64,000 nucleotides of DNA from Curtobacterium sp. SGAir0471. GTDB lineage: Bacteria; Actinomycetota; Actinomycetes; Actinomycetales; Microbacteriaceae. This document shows positions 42,844 to 51,700 of this stretch, one piece after another. The stretch's first letter is position 1, and each line of letters opens with the position of its first letter. The stretch is from positions 3,467,992-3,531,991 of the forward strand of contig NZ_CP027869.1 of assembly GCF_005490985.1 (NCBI RefSeq). Direction: 5' to 3'. The notes below the pieces were generated by a model. The model worked only from the letters and a program-made list of their open reading frames with translations, was not told where the DNA came from and did not search any database. The position numbers and the translations under genes were made by a program.

Positions 42844-44283
42844 TCAGGCGGTGGTGAGGGCGCCCGAGACGGCCTCGTACCCGGGCACGCGTTCCTGGTC
42901 GGCACCCCAGCCCGTCGGCTTGATCCCCTGGCCGTACACGAAGGTGTTGACCCAGCTCGTGACCACGCGTCCGCCGGCCGCCCAGGTGTGCCACGTCGGC
43001 GACGCCGCGATCTGCACGCCGTACTTCGCCCACAGCTCCTTCTGCATCTTCGTCATCTCGAACTGCCGGTCGACACTGAACAGGCGCTCCCACTGCCAGC
43101 CCTTGCCGTCCTTCCCGAAGACGTCGAGCACCTTCGCCTTGTCCTCGTTCCAGAGCGCCCGGTTCGGCCGCCACCAGTTCGGCTTCTCCTTGAAGCCGTC
43201 GAGGACGTTCTTCGTCCTCGCAGCCGCGAAGGTCTCCTTCACCGTCGCGATCTGCTTGCTGAGGTCCTGCACCTCGGTCCGCGCCGCGGAGTACTCGCTC
43301 GCCGTCCGGGCGCCGAGCGCCTTCGTGATCTGCACGGAACGCAGGTCCTGCAGGTTCCGGATCTTGTCCAGCGACGTCTTCTGGAACCCGGCGAACCCCT
43401 TCGCGAGCCCCGCCGTCTTGAGCGTCGAGACCGCCTTGGTCAACGCGCCGCCGACACCGACGAGCACCAGGCCGACCGCCGAGGTGATCACGTCGAGCCA
43501 CGAGCCCTCGCCCATGCTCGCGAGCGCGATGTTCGCGACGAGGGTCACCGACGCCGCCACGGCCGCCATGAAGGTCAGGATCCCCACGCCGGGGATCAGG
43601 ATGGCGAGCGCGGCCAGGGCGATGCCGATGTACGTGAAGATCTTGACCAGGATCTTGAGCAGCTTCGAGAAGAACGCCTTGATCTTGTCACCGAGGGTGT
43701 CGTGCAGGCCGTCGTCCCATGCGGCGCGGATCGTCGACGCAGCCTGACGGCCGGCACCGTTCAGGGTGTCGACGGCCCGTCGGAGCTTCGCGGTCGCCGC
43801 ATCCGCTCCTGCCCGTGCGTCCTCGGTCGCCCGGTGCTTCGCGTCGACGGCCCCCTGCTCGTCCGCGGTCAGGGGCGGCGCGTCCTGCGCCCGTCCCTGC
43901 GACGGGTCCACCATGCTCGCGGCGCGCGACCCCGCTGCCGACGCGTCCTCGGCCTCGCGCAGCGCTGCGGCAGACTCGTCGAGTGCGGTCTCGAGCGACG
44001 GCAGGTACCCGGTCAGCGCGTCGCGGATCGCGTCGTAGCGGCCGGACATCTTCTGCAGCGAGGCGGCGACCTCGCCGCTCTTCTTCCGCACGGCAGCGGC
44101 GGACTCGCCCTTGAACTGCGACTCGTCGCCCTCGCCGATCCGCTTCAGGACGTCCGCCTCGCTGCGGATCTCGTCCGCGATGGAGCGGTAGTAGTCGACC
44201 AGCTCGCGGACGACCTGCGTGTCCGCGACGATCGGGTCCGAGGCCTCGCCGACGAGCGACCAGTTCCCTCCGCGGGCGGGCAT
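42844..44283 (-). CDS. T7SS-type protein with WXG-like N-domain and three membrane helices (paralog of 40327-41901)
   Basis: The 479-residue protein mirrors the 524-residue paralog: an N-terminal helical domain with EASDPIVADTQVV and GESAAAVRKKSGEVAASLQK, three hydrophobic segments near residues 212-290 and a C-terminal domain ending TGWGADQERVPGYE. The alignable C-terminus shows conserved KPNWW. Toxin-type activity is not evident: no HNH, ADP-ribosylating or nuclease motif is visible and no immunity-type gene follows, so a conserved secretion component is equally possible. It shares one base with the previous stop. Confidence 0.8.
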   Translation of the reverse strand: MPARGGNWSLVGEASDPIVADTQVVRELVDYYRSIADEIRSEADVLKRIGEGDESQFKGESAAAVRKKSGEVAASLQKMSGRYDAIRDALTGYLPSLETALDESAAALREAEDASAAGSRAASMVDPSQGRAQDAPPLTADEQGAVDAKHRATEDARAGADAATAKLRRAVDTLNGAGRQAASTIRAAWDDGLHDTLGDKIKAFFSKLLKILVKIFTYIGIALAALAILIPGVGILTFMAAVAASVTLVANIALASMGEGSWLDVITSAVGLVLVGVGGALTKAVSTLKTAGLAKGFAGFQKTSLDKIRNLQDLRSVQITKALGARTASEYSAARTEVQDLSKQIATVKETFAAARTKNVLDGFKEKPNWWRPNRALWNEDKAKVLDVFGKDGKGWQWERLFSVDRQFEMTKMQKELWAKYGVQIAASPTWHTWAAGGRVVTSWVNTFVYGQGIKPTGWGADQERVPGYEAVSGALTTA

Positions 44284-44603
44284 CAGGCGGCCGTCCCGTC
44301 GGTGTGACCCGTGTCGGTGCGCTCGGTCGTGAGCTTCTCCGCCAGGTCGTGCTCGAGCGCCGACCAGTTCTCGACCGACTTCTGCATCTTGTCGTGCAGG
44401 TCCTTCACGGCGCCCGTCATCTTCTCGCGGTGGATCTTCCAGTCGCCGGAGAAGTCGTGCATCGCCCGCTGCACGTCGTGCTGGCCGTAGACCTCGGTCA
44501 GGGCACGGTCGTCGGACTTCTGGTGCTCCAGCTCGTCCGAGATGTGCCGGAGCTTCGTGGCCGAGTCCTCGAGGACGGCCTTGGTGATGATGAGGTCTGC
44601 CAT
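44283..44603 (-). CDS. Small WXG100-like helical protein of cassette 1
   Basis: The 106-residue all-helical protein shares SDELEHQKSDD and DWKIHREKM with the 97-residue paralog at 41901-42194, and extends at its C-terminus with a Thr-rich tail. It precedes its own membrane-type partner gene by a one-base stop-start overlap. The pairing repeats in both cassettes, so the two genes probably form a functional unit. Confidence 0.72.
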   Translation of the reverse strand: MADLIITKAVLEDSATKLRHISDELEHQKSDDRALTEVYGQHDVQRAMHDFSGDWKIHREKMTGAVKDLHDKMQKSVENWSALEHDLAEKLTTERTDTGHTDGTAA

Positions 44604-44665
44604 GGGTGCTCCCGATCGCTGCCCGTGCCGATGCGCCGCTGCGCTGGTGTGCCGGTGGAAGGTGG

Positions 44666-44694
44666 GACGGGCGGCCCGCAGTGGGCCGCCCGTC
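44666..44694. terminator. Hairpin directly after the first esx gene
   Basis: GACGGGCGGCCC (44666-44677) pairs perfectly with GGGCCGCCCGTC (44683-44694) around GCAGT. It lies 39 nt past the stop of esx copy 1 and upstream of the partner start at 44603. Together with the hairpin after esx copy 2, this indicates that esx is meant to be expressed above the rest of its cassette. Confidence 0.72.
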
Positions 44695-44733
44695 GTCCGG
44701 AGCGGTCGTGGACCGGCCGTCCGGTGTCGCGCG

Positions 44734-45027
44734 CTACTTGATGGCGTTGGCGAGTTCCTGGTCGGTCTGCTGCAGCGCCTCGGCCGCCTTGTTCAGGTAC
44801 ATCGACATGCCCTCGAGACCCTCGATGGTCTTCGTGGCACCGTCGTTGAACTCCTGGTACGAGCTCCCGAACGCGACCGAGGACTGGTCCGTCACGTAGC
44901 CGCCGCTGATCAGCGAGTCCACGAGCGCCTTCAGCTCCCGCAGCTTCGAGGTGATGTCCTGCTCACCGTTCACGAGTCGGGTCGCGGCGTCCTGCATCTC
45001 GCCGTAGGTGACGTTCAAGTTGGGCAT
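44734..45027 (-). CDS. WXG100-like Esx protein, copy 1
   Basis: The 97-residue protein is identical to copy 2 (42280-42573), with the same hinge SGGYVTDQSS. Across 294 bp of coding DNA I see a single difference, near the start (a third-position C/G at 45009 versus 42555). It has an AGGAGC site before ATG and a strong hairpin after its stop. It heads the whole T7SS-like locus on the minus strand, adjacent to the rplI terminator. Confidence 0.85.
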   Translation of the reverse strand: MPNLNVTYGEMQDAATRLVNGEQDITSKLRELKALVDSLISGGYVTDQSSVAFGSSYQEFNDGATKTIEGLEGMSMYLNKAAEALQQTDQELANAIK

Positions 45028-45225
45028 GTCGTGCTCCTGGTGTCGAGGTGGTACGCCTCCGGTACCGGAAGCCGGGACGACCGTACCGACCCGTTGCCTC
45101 CCGGACGGGGGTGTTCGGGTGTTGTTCACCGGGAGTTCGTGCCGTCGCGACGGACGTGAACGTCCGCCGCACACCCGCACCGACGTGTGTCGCGGCCCCC
45201 TGCGGGACGCGATCAGCGCGCACGA

Positions 45226-45261
45226 CGAAGGGCGGGCCTCCCGGAGGAGACCCGCCCTTCG
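45226..45261. terminator. Terminator of the rpsF-ssb-rpsR-rplI operon
   Basis: CGAAGGGCGGG (45226-45236) pairs with CCCGCCCTTCG (45251-45261) across 14 bases. It lies 17 nt past the rplI stop (45278) on the minus strand. Confidence 0.8.
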
Positions 45262-45277
45262 ACGGTGGTGCCGCTGC

Positions 45278-45730
45278 TTACTTGGCGGCGACGACCTGCA
45301 GGGAGATCACCGCGGTGATGTCCTCGCGCAGACGCACGGTGGCCTCGTGGTCACCGACGGTCTTGATGGTCGCGGGGACCTCGACCTTGCGCTTGTCCAG
45401 CGAACCGACGCCCTGCGCCTGGACGGCGTCGGCGACGTCCGCCGGGCGGACCGAACCGAACAGGCGGCCGTCCTTGCCGGCCTTGACGGTCAGCTTGATG
45501 GTCGCGTTCTCGAGCTTCATCTTGAGGTCCTGGGCCTCTTCGATGGTGGCGAGCTCGCGAGCGGCACGGGCCGCACGGATCGACTCGACCTGCTTCTCGC
45601 CGCCCTTGGACCACGCGACGGCGAAGCCCTGGGGGATGAGGTAGTTGCGGGCGTAGCCGTTCTTGACGTCGACGACGTCACCGGCGGAACCGAGGCCGGA
45701 GACCTCGTGGGTGAGGATGAGCTTCGACAT
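45278..45730 (-). CDS. rplI: 50S ribosomal protein L9
   Basis: This 150-residue protein begins [20 protein letters not shown] and continues [17 protein letters not shown], the canonical N-terminal rRNA-binding region of L9. The long helix linker and C-terminal domain follow. It is the last gene of the rpsF-ssb-rpsR-rplI operon, here followed by a terminator, a break before the T7SS-like genes. Confidence 0.98.
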   Translation of the reverse strand: MSKLILTHEVSGLGSAGDVVDVKNGYARNYLIPQGFAVAWSKGGEKQVESIRAARAARELATIEEAQDLKMKLENATIKLTVKAGKDGRLFGSVRPADVADAVQAQGVGSLDKRKVEVPATIKTVGDHEATVRLREDITAVISLQVVAAK

Positions 45731-45744
45731 GTGAACTCCTCCGA

Positions 45745-46002
45745 TCAGCGGCCGGAGCCGGCGTAGGGGAGGAGCGCCATCTCACGGGCGTTCTTCACGG
45801 CACGGGCGATGAGGCGCTGCTCCTGGACGGAGACGCCGGTGATGCGACGGGCGCGGATCTTGCCACGCTCGGAGATGAACTTGCGAAGGGTCGCGACGTC
45901 CTTGTAGTCGATGACGCCGACCTTGATCGACTTCGCGGGAGCGGCGTTCTTGCCGCCCTTGCCGCGAGGCTTCCGGCGGTCGCCGGTGCTCTTTCCAGCC
46001 AT
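45745..46002 (-). CDS. rpsR: 30S ribosomal protein S18
   Basis: The 85-residue protein carries the S18 core [38 protein letters not shown] and the closing MALLPY. A basic N-terminal extension rich in Lys, Gly and Arg precedes it, as in actinobacterial S18. It lies 14 nt upstream of rplI in the operon. Confidence 0.98.
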   Translation of the reverse strand: MAGKSTGDRRKPRGKGGKNAAPAKSIKVGVIDYKDVATLRKFISERGKIRARRITGVSVQEQRLIARAVKNAREMALLPYAGSGR

Positions 46003-46052
46003 TGTGATTCCTTAGAGAAGAAGAAGTTGTGTGTCCGTCAGACCGCTGAGGA

Positions 46053-46622
46053 TCAGAACGGCGTCTCGTCGTCGTACGAACCGCCGGGCTGGCTCCACAC
46101 GTCGTTCGACTGTGCGTTGCCGCCCTGCTGGCCGCCCTGGGGCGACCACGGTGCGTCCGACTGACCGCCGTTGTTGTTCCAGCCGCCGCCGTTGCCGCCC
46201 TGGCCACCACCGGAAGCGTTGCCGCCCCCGACCTGGCCACGACCGCCGCCGGAGCCACCCGCAGCACGGGTGACCTGCGCGGTCGCGTAGCGGAGCGACG
46301 GGCCGATCTCGTCGACCTCGAGCTCGATGCTCGTGCGCTGCTGGCCCTCACGGTCCTGGTAGGAGCGCTGACGCAGACGACCCTGCGCGATGACGCGCGA
46401 GCCCTTCGTCAGCGAGCCCGCCACGTGCTCGGCGAACTCGCGCCACACGCTCGCACGGAGGAACAGCGCGTCGCCGTCCTTCCACTCGTTCGCCTGACGG
46501 TCGAACGTGCGAGGGGTGGATGCGATGGTGAAGTTCGCCACCGCGAGCCCGTTCTGCGTGTAACGCAGCTCGGGGTCCGCGGTGAGGTTGCCCACCACCG
46601 TGATGACGGTTTCGCCGGCCAT
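46053..46622 (-). CDS. ssb: Single-stranded DNA-binding protein
   Basis: The 189-residue protein has the OB-fold of SSB ([30 protein letters not shown]) and a flexible Gly/Asn-rich linker, ending in an acidic tip DDETPF that recruits replication and repair partners. It lies between rpsF and rpsR. The linker is unusually glycine-rich. Confidence 0.97.
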   Translation of the reverse strand: MAGETVITVVGNLTADPELRYTQNGLAVANFTIASTPRTFDRQANEWKDGDALFLRASVWREFAEHVAGSLTKGSRVIAQGRLRQRSYQDREGQQRTSIELEVDEIGPSLRYATAQVTRAAGGSGGGRGQVGGGNASGGGQGGNGGGWNNNGGQSDAPWSPQGGQQGGNAQSNDVWSQPGGSYDDETPF

Positions 46623-46625
46623 GAC

Positions 46626-46997
46626 CTACTCGGCGCTCGCGGTCGCGTTGGCGGCCTTGCGGGCCGCACGGGCCTCGTCGCGCTGCTTCTGCGCGGCGAC
46701 CTGGGCGATCGCCTCTTCGGCGCGGAGGACCTTCGTGCGGAGCACGGCCTCGGAGAGACCGAGCTGACGGTCGAGCTCCTTGGCGGCCTCGGGGGTCGAG
46801 GTGAAGTCGACGACGGCGTAGATGCCCTCGGACTTCTTCGCGATCTCGTAGGCCAGGCGACGACGGCCCCAGACGTCCACGTTGTCGACGGTGCCACCGT
46901 CATTGCGGATGACCGCGAGGAACTTGTCCAGGCTGGGAGCAACGGTGCGCTCGTCGATCTCGGGGTCGAGGATCGCCATCAGTTCGTACTGGTGCAT
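46626..46997 (-). CDS. rpsF: 30S ribosomal protein S6
   Basis: The 123-residue protein begins [20 protein letters not shown], the S6 N-terminal strand, and carries [20 protein letters not shown]. It has an extended Ala-rich C-terminus. It opens the operon; AAAGGAGGTG lies 8 nt before the ATG, a near-perfect Shine-Dalgarno sequence and the strongest in the window. The 187-nt gap upstream (46998-47184) has no other gene. Confidence 0.98.
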   Translation of the reverse strand: MHQYELMAILDPEIDERTVAPSLDKFLAVIRNDGGTVDNVDVWGRRRLAYEIAKKSEGIYAVVDFTSTPEAAKELDRQLGLSEAVLRTKVLRAEEAIAQVAAQKQRDEARAARKAANATASAE

Positions 46998-47184
46998 GCG
47001 GAACCCACCTCCTTTGGTCTCGGCGGCCCCGGGCGGTTCCCGGAGCAGGAGGGTTGATGCATGTGTCCGGTGGCGCAGGAGCGCAAGGACAACCCGAGTA
47101 GCTTAGCCCACGGCCTGGAGGCGCGCCACCGGCTGTGCAGAACGGCCCCGGTCCGGCAGGCGGTCGCGTCGGGACCGGGGCGGC

Positions 47185-48621
47185 TCAGGCCGTCGCGTCC
47201 CGCTCGGCCCACCAGGCGCGCAGGCGCTGCTCGGCCTCGTCGGCGCCGAGGGGCCCCTCGTCCATCCGCACCTCGAGCAGGTACCGGTAGGCCTCGCCCA
47301 CGGCACGCCCCGGCTGGATGTCGAGGATGCGCATGATGTCGTCACCCGTCAGGTCGGGCCGGATTGCCTCGAGCTCCTCCTGCTCCGCGAGCGCCGTGAT
47401 GCGGTCCTCGAGGTCGTCGTAGGCGAAGCCGAGGCGGTCGGCCTTCCGGCGGTTCCGCGTCGTGACGTCCGAGCGGGTGAGCTCGTGCAGACGTTCGAGC
47501 AGCGGACCCGCGTCACGGACGTAGCGGCGGACGGCGGAGTCGGTCCACGCACCCTCGGTGTAGCCGAAGAACCGCAGGTGCAGCTCGATGAGACGGGACA
47601 CCGCCGCGATGGTGTCGTTGTCGAACCGCAGCGCCCGCAGTCGCTTCTTCGCGAGCTTCGCGCCGACCAGGTCGTGGTGGTGGAAGCTGACGGCACCGCC
47701 CGGTTCGAGCTTCCGGGTCGCCGGCTTGCCGATGTCGTGCAGGAGCGCGGCGAGCCGGAGCACCGTGTCCGGGGCCTCGCCCGGGTGCCGCTCGGCCTCG
47801 TACCCGATCGCCTGCGACAGCACGGTCAGCGAGTGCTCGTAGACGTCCTTGTGGTGGTGGTGCTCGTCGATCTCCAGGCGCATCGCGGGGAGCTCGGGCA
47901 GGAAGCGCTCGGCGAGACCGGTGTCCACGAGCAGGCGGACGCCGGGGACCGGCCCGGACGTGTTCAGCAGCTTGACGAGCTCGTCGCGGACCCGCTCTGC
48001 CGACACGATGTCGATCGAGTCCGCGAGGTCCGTCATCGCGGCACGGACCTCGTCGGACACCGTGAAGCCGAGCTGGGCGGTGAAGCGTGCGGCCCGCATC
48101 ATGCGCAGCGGGTCGTCGCGGAACGACACGGGTGCCGCCTGCGGGGTGTGCAGCCGGCCGGCCAGCAGGTCCTCGACACCGCCGTGCACATCGACGAGCT
48201 CGCGCTGGGGGAGTCGGAGCGCCATGGCGTTCACGGTGAAGTCCCGGCGGAGCAGGTCGTCCTCGATCGTGTCGCCGAACGCCACCTCGGGCTTCCGGGT
48301 CTCGCCGTCGTAGAAGTCGCTGCGGTAGGTCGTGATCTCGACCTGTTCGCCGGCGACCCGGGCGGCGATCGTGCCGAACTGCCGACCGACGTCCCACGTC
48401 GCACTCGCGATCGGCTCGACGATGCGCAGGACGTCGTCGGGGCGGGCGTCGGTCGTGAAGTCGAGGTCGGTGACGGGTCGACCGAGGAACGCGTCGCGGA
48501 CGGGGCCGCCGACCAGGGCCAGCTCGTGTCCGGCATCGGCGAACGCCCGAGCGAGGACGGCGACCGGCTCGGTGGCTGCGAGTGCGTCGAGTCGTTCGAC
48601 GGCCTGGGCAACGGACTGCAT
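47185..48621 (-). CDS. cca: CCA tRNA nucleotidyltransferase
   Basis: The 478-residue enzyme has the class II polymerase-beta-type head LALVGGPVRDAFLGRPVTDL followed by DFTTDA, and later motifs RRDFTVNAMAL and DPLRMMRAARF. A C-terminal HD domain (LAALLHDIGKP) is present, typical of bacterial PcnA/Cca-type enzymes. It adds CCA to tRNA 3' ends. I use ATG 48619-48621 with GAGG at good spacing; an ATG at 48633 adds four codons but sits directly against a GGGAGG site. Confidence 0.94.
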   Translation of the reverse strand: MQSVAQAVERLDALAATEPVAVLARAFADAGHELALVGGPVRDAFLGRPVTDLDFTTDARPDDVLRIVEPIASATWDVGRQFGTIAARVAGEQVEITTYRSDFYDGETRKPEVAFGDTIEDDLLRRDFTVNAMALRLPQRELVDVHGGVEDLLAGRLHTPQAAPVSFRDDPLRMMRAARFTAQLGFTVSDEVRAAMTDLADSIDIVSAERVRDELVKLLNTSGPVPGVRLLVDTGLAERFLPELPAMRLEIDEHHHHKDVYEHSLTVLSQAIGYEAERHPGEAPDTVLRLAALLHDIGKPATRKLEPGGAVSFHHHDLVGAKLAKKRLRALRFDNDTIAAVSRLIELHLRFFGYTEGAWTDSAVRRYVRDAGPLLERLHELTRSDVTTRNRRKADRLGFAYDDLEDRITALAEQEELEAIRPDLTGDDIMRILDIQPGRAVGEAYRYLLEVRMDEGPLGADEAEQRLRAWWAERDATA

Positions 48622-48744
48622 GACGGACCTCATCCTCCCAGATCGGCGCACCGAGTTCTCCACACGGCCCGCGCGCACGGGATCGTCCCCGTCCGCCCCT
48701 CGTACACTCGTGCTCGGCCGGAACCGACCCTCGGGCCCTCCTGT

Positions 48745-51700
48745 ATGCACATCCTCCGCTCCACGCTCGCCGCCGCTGCGACGGCCCTCGTCGCCATCGG
48801 CATCGTCGTCACGCCCGCAGGTCCGGACCCGGCCCACGCCGCCACGGTCGACCGCACCACGACCCGCACCGCCGCTCCGGCCGCTGCCGACCAGGGGAGG
48901 ACGACGGTCTCGATCGCTCCCGCCGGCCGCGGGATCGTCCGACGCGACCAGGACCTGCAGCTCACGGTCACGGTGAGGAACGACACGGACACCGAGGTTC
49001 CCGCCGGCTCGGTCGAGCTCGACATCTTCCGCTCCGAGAGCACACGCGACGTCCTCTCCGACTGGCTTGCCGACACCAGCACGACCGGTTACCTCGGCGC
49101 CCCGATGGACACCACGGACGTCCCGGCGGTCCCGGCGCACCGATCGGTGACGCAGACCGTGACCATCGTGCCGGGCAACGTCGCCCTGGGCGGGTACTCG
49201 TCGTTCGGCGCCCGACGCATCGCCGCCGAGTACACCGCAGGCGACACCTCGGCCGTCGCCCGGTCCGCGATCACGTGGTACCCGGACTTCCAGCAGACCC
49301 CGGTCGGCGTCTCCGTCGCCATGCCGATCACCCTCCCGGCCACCGTCGACGGCGTGATCGGCGCCGACGCCCTCGCGGCCGCGACCTCGGTGGACGGGAC
49401 CCTCACCCAGCAGCTCGACGCCGCCGTGGACCACAACGTGGCCGTGGGCGTCGACCCGCGGATCATCGCCTCGATCCGGTTGCTCGGCGAGAACGCACCG
49501 TCCAGCGCCCGGAGCTGGCTCGACCGGCTCGAGGGGCTCCGGAACGAGACCTTCGCGCTGCCGTACGCCGACGCCGACGTGACCGGGCTGCGCCAGGCGG
49601 GTGCGGACGGCATCCCCGGCGTCATCTCGCTCGACCAGGCGGTCGAGGAGCAGAACTTCCCCGGTGCCAGCACGCCGACCCCGACCCCCACGGCCACCGC
49701 CACGGGGACGCCGACGGCCTCCGCCGGTGCCACCCCCGACGAGACTCCGGGCACGACCCCGACCACCACGGACGACGCGACCGCCGACGCGCAGGACGGC
49801 GCGGACCAGGACGGTGCAGCACCGGACGGCACGGGCCAGGACGGCACGGGCCAGGACGGCACGACCACGACACTGCCGACGACGGCCAGCCTGCTCGACT
49901 TCCCCTACGCGCTCGACGGTGTCGCCTGGCCCGTCGAGAACACCCTGGCCACGGACGACCTGCCCGCGCTCGCGAAGGCCGGCGCCGAGACGACCATCGT
50001 CGCGAGCGGCAACACCTCGGCCGGCCCGGACACCACCGTCGCGGCCTCGGAGCGCATCGGCGACCAGAAGGTGCTCGTCGCCGACCAGGGCATGTCAGCG
50101 CTGCTCCGCGAGGCGGCCACCGCCACCGACCAGCGCGACCACGACGCCGCGATGGCCGAGCTCACCGCGACCCTCGCGACCGCAGCCCGTTCCGGCAGCG
50201 CGCAGAGCCCCGTGCTCCTGACCCTCGGCCGCGAGTGGCCGACCGACTCGACGATGCTGAGCAGCGCCCTCGACGCGCTCGAGGACACCCCGTGGGTCGC
50301 TCCCGCCGACCTCTCGACCGCGGCGAAGGCCACCGCCGGGTCCCTCACGCTGGCCCCGGCCGACGACGGGTCGGACCGCCTCGACCGACTGCGCCGACTG
50401 GTCGCGAGCGAGCAGGACCTCACCGCCTTCGCATCCGCCGTCGACGACCCCGCGACCGTCACCGCCCCGGCACGACTGCGCCTGCTCGCCCTGGCGTCGA
50501 ACGCCTGGCGCGGCGATCCCGAGGCGCTGACCACCGCCGTCGGCAAGCAGGTCCGGACCTGGACGCAGACCACCGACCAGGTGAGCATCCCCGACTCGAG
50601 CTCGCTCACGCTCCTCGGCGACCGCTCGTCGTTGCCCGTGTCGGTACGCAACCGCACGGACTACCCGATCACCGTCCTGCTCAACGTCCAGCCGTCGAGC
50701 TCGGCGCTGCAGGTCGTGCGGAACGACGTCGAGGTGAAGCTCCAACCGCAGTCCTCGGCCCGCACGACGATCCCGGTCCGGTCGGTCGCGAACGGCAAGG
50801 TCAGCCTGACGATGTCGCTGACCACGCCGACCGGGGTCACCGTGTCGCAGCCCACGACCGTCGAGCTCAACGTGCAGGCGCAGTGGGAGACGGTCATCAC
50901 GGCCGTGGCAGCGATCGGTCTCGTCGCGATCTTCGGCTTCGGGATCTTCCGTAGCATCCGGAAGCGCATCCGACGCCGCAACGGCGATCTCGACGACGAG
51001 GACGACGACGACCCGAACCGCCCGCTCGCGGTGCAGCCCGATGCGCCCGGTGCTCCCGCCGCCCGGTCTGGAGGCTCGTCCGGCGTCGCGCAGGCGGCCC
51101 CCGCAGCCGCGGTGGTCGGCGCAGGGGCGGTCGGTGCAGGGGCGGTCGGTGCAGCAGCCGTCGGCACCACCGCCGTGTCCGGTCCCGCGCACGTCGCACC
51201 GAACGGGTCCGGCGCACCACAGCAGGACGGCGCGCGCCCTGCGGACGCGACCGTCCGCGACGGAGGTGAGCCGCGCCTCCCGGCCGGCCGACCTGACCAG
51301 GACGACACCGTGTCCGATCCCGAGGAGCCGACCATCAGCACGCAGCAGCAGCCCGCCGTCGACGCGGAGCCCGCAGCCGAGCGGAACCTCGGACGGGCGA
51401 GCGCGATGCTCGCCGCGGGCACGATGCTCTCGCGGGTGCTCGGCTTCGGCAAGACCTTCGTGCTGGCGTACGCGATCGGCCAGGCGCACTCGCCGGGTGC
51501 CGACGCCTTCGCCCTGGCGAACCAGCTGCCGAACAACATCTACGCCCTCATCGCGGGTGGCCTGCTCTCCGCGGTGCTCATCCCGCAGATCGTGCGGTCG
51601 ATGCAGCAGAGCCGCGACGGCGGGACGGCGTACGTCAACAAGATCGTGACGCTCGGCACCACCGTGTTCGTCGTCATCACGATCGTCGCCACGGTCCTCG

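Noticed and set aside
40327..44283. Polymorphic toxins with immunity genes
   Set aside because: No toxin motif is visible, the C-termini of the two paralogs are related, and the following genes are Esx or secretion partners, not immunity-like.
47485..48744. N-terminal extension of the DUF6049-MurJ frame over the cca gene
   Set aside because: The upstream part is the antisense of cca, with no protein features; the signal peptide and ATG at 48745 mark the true start.
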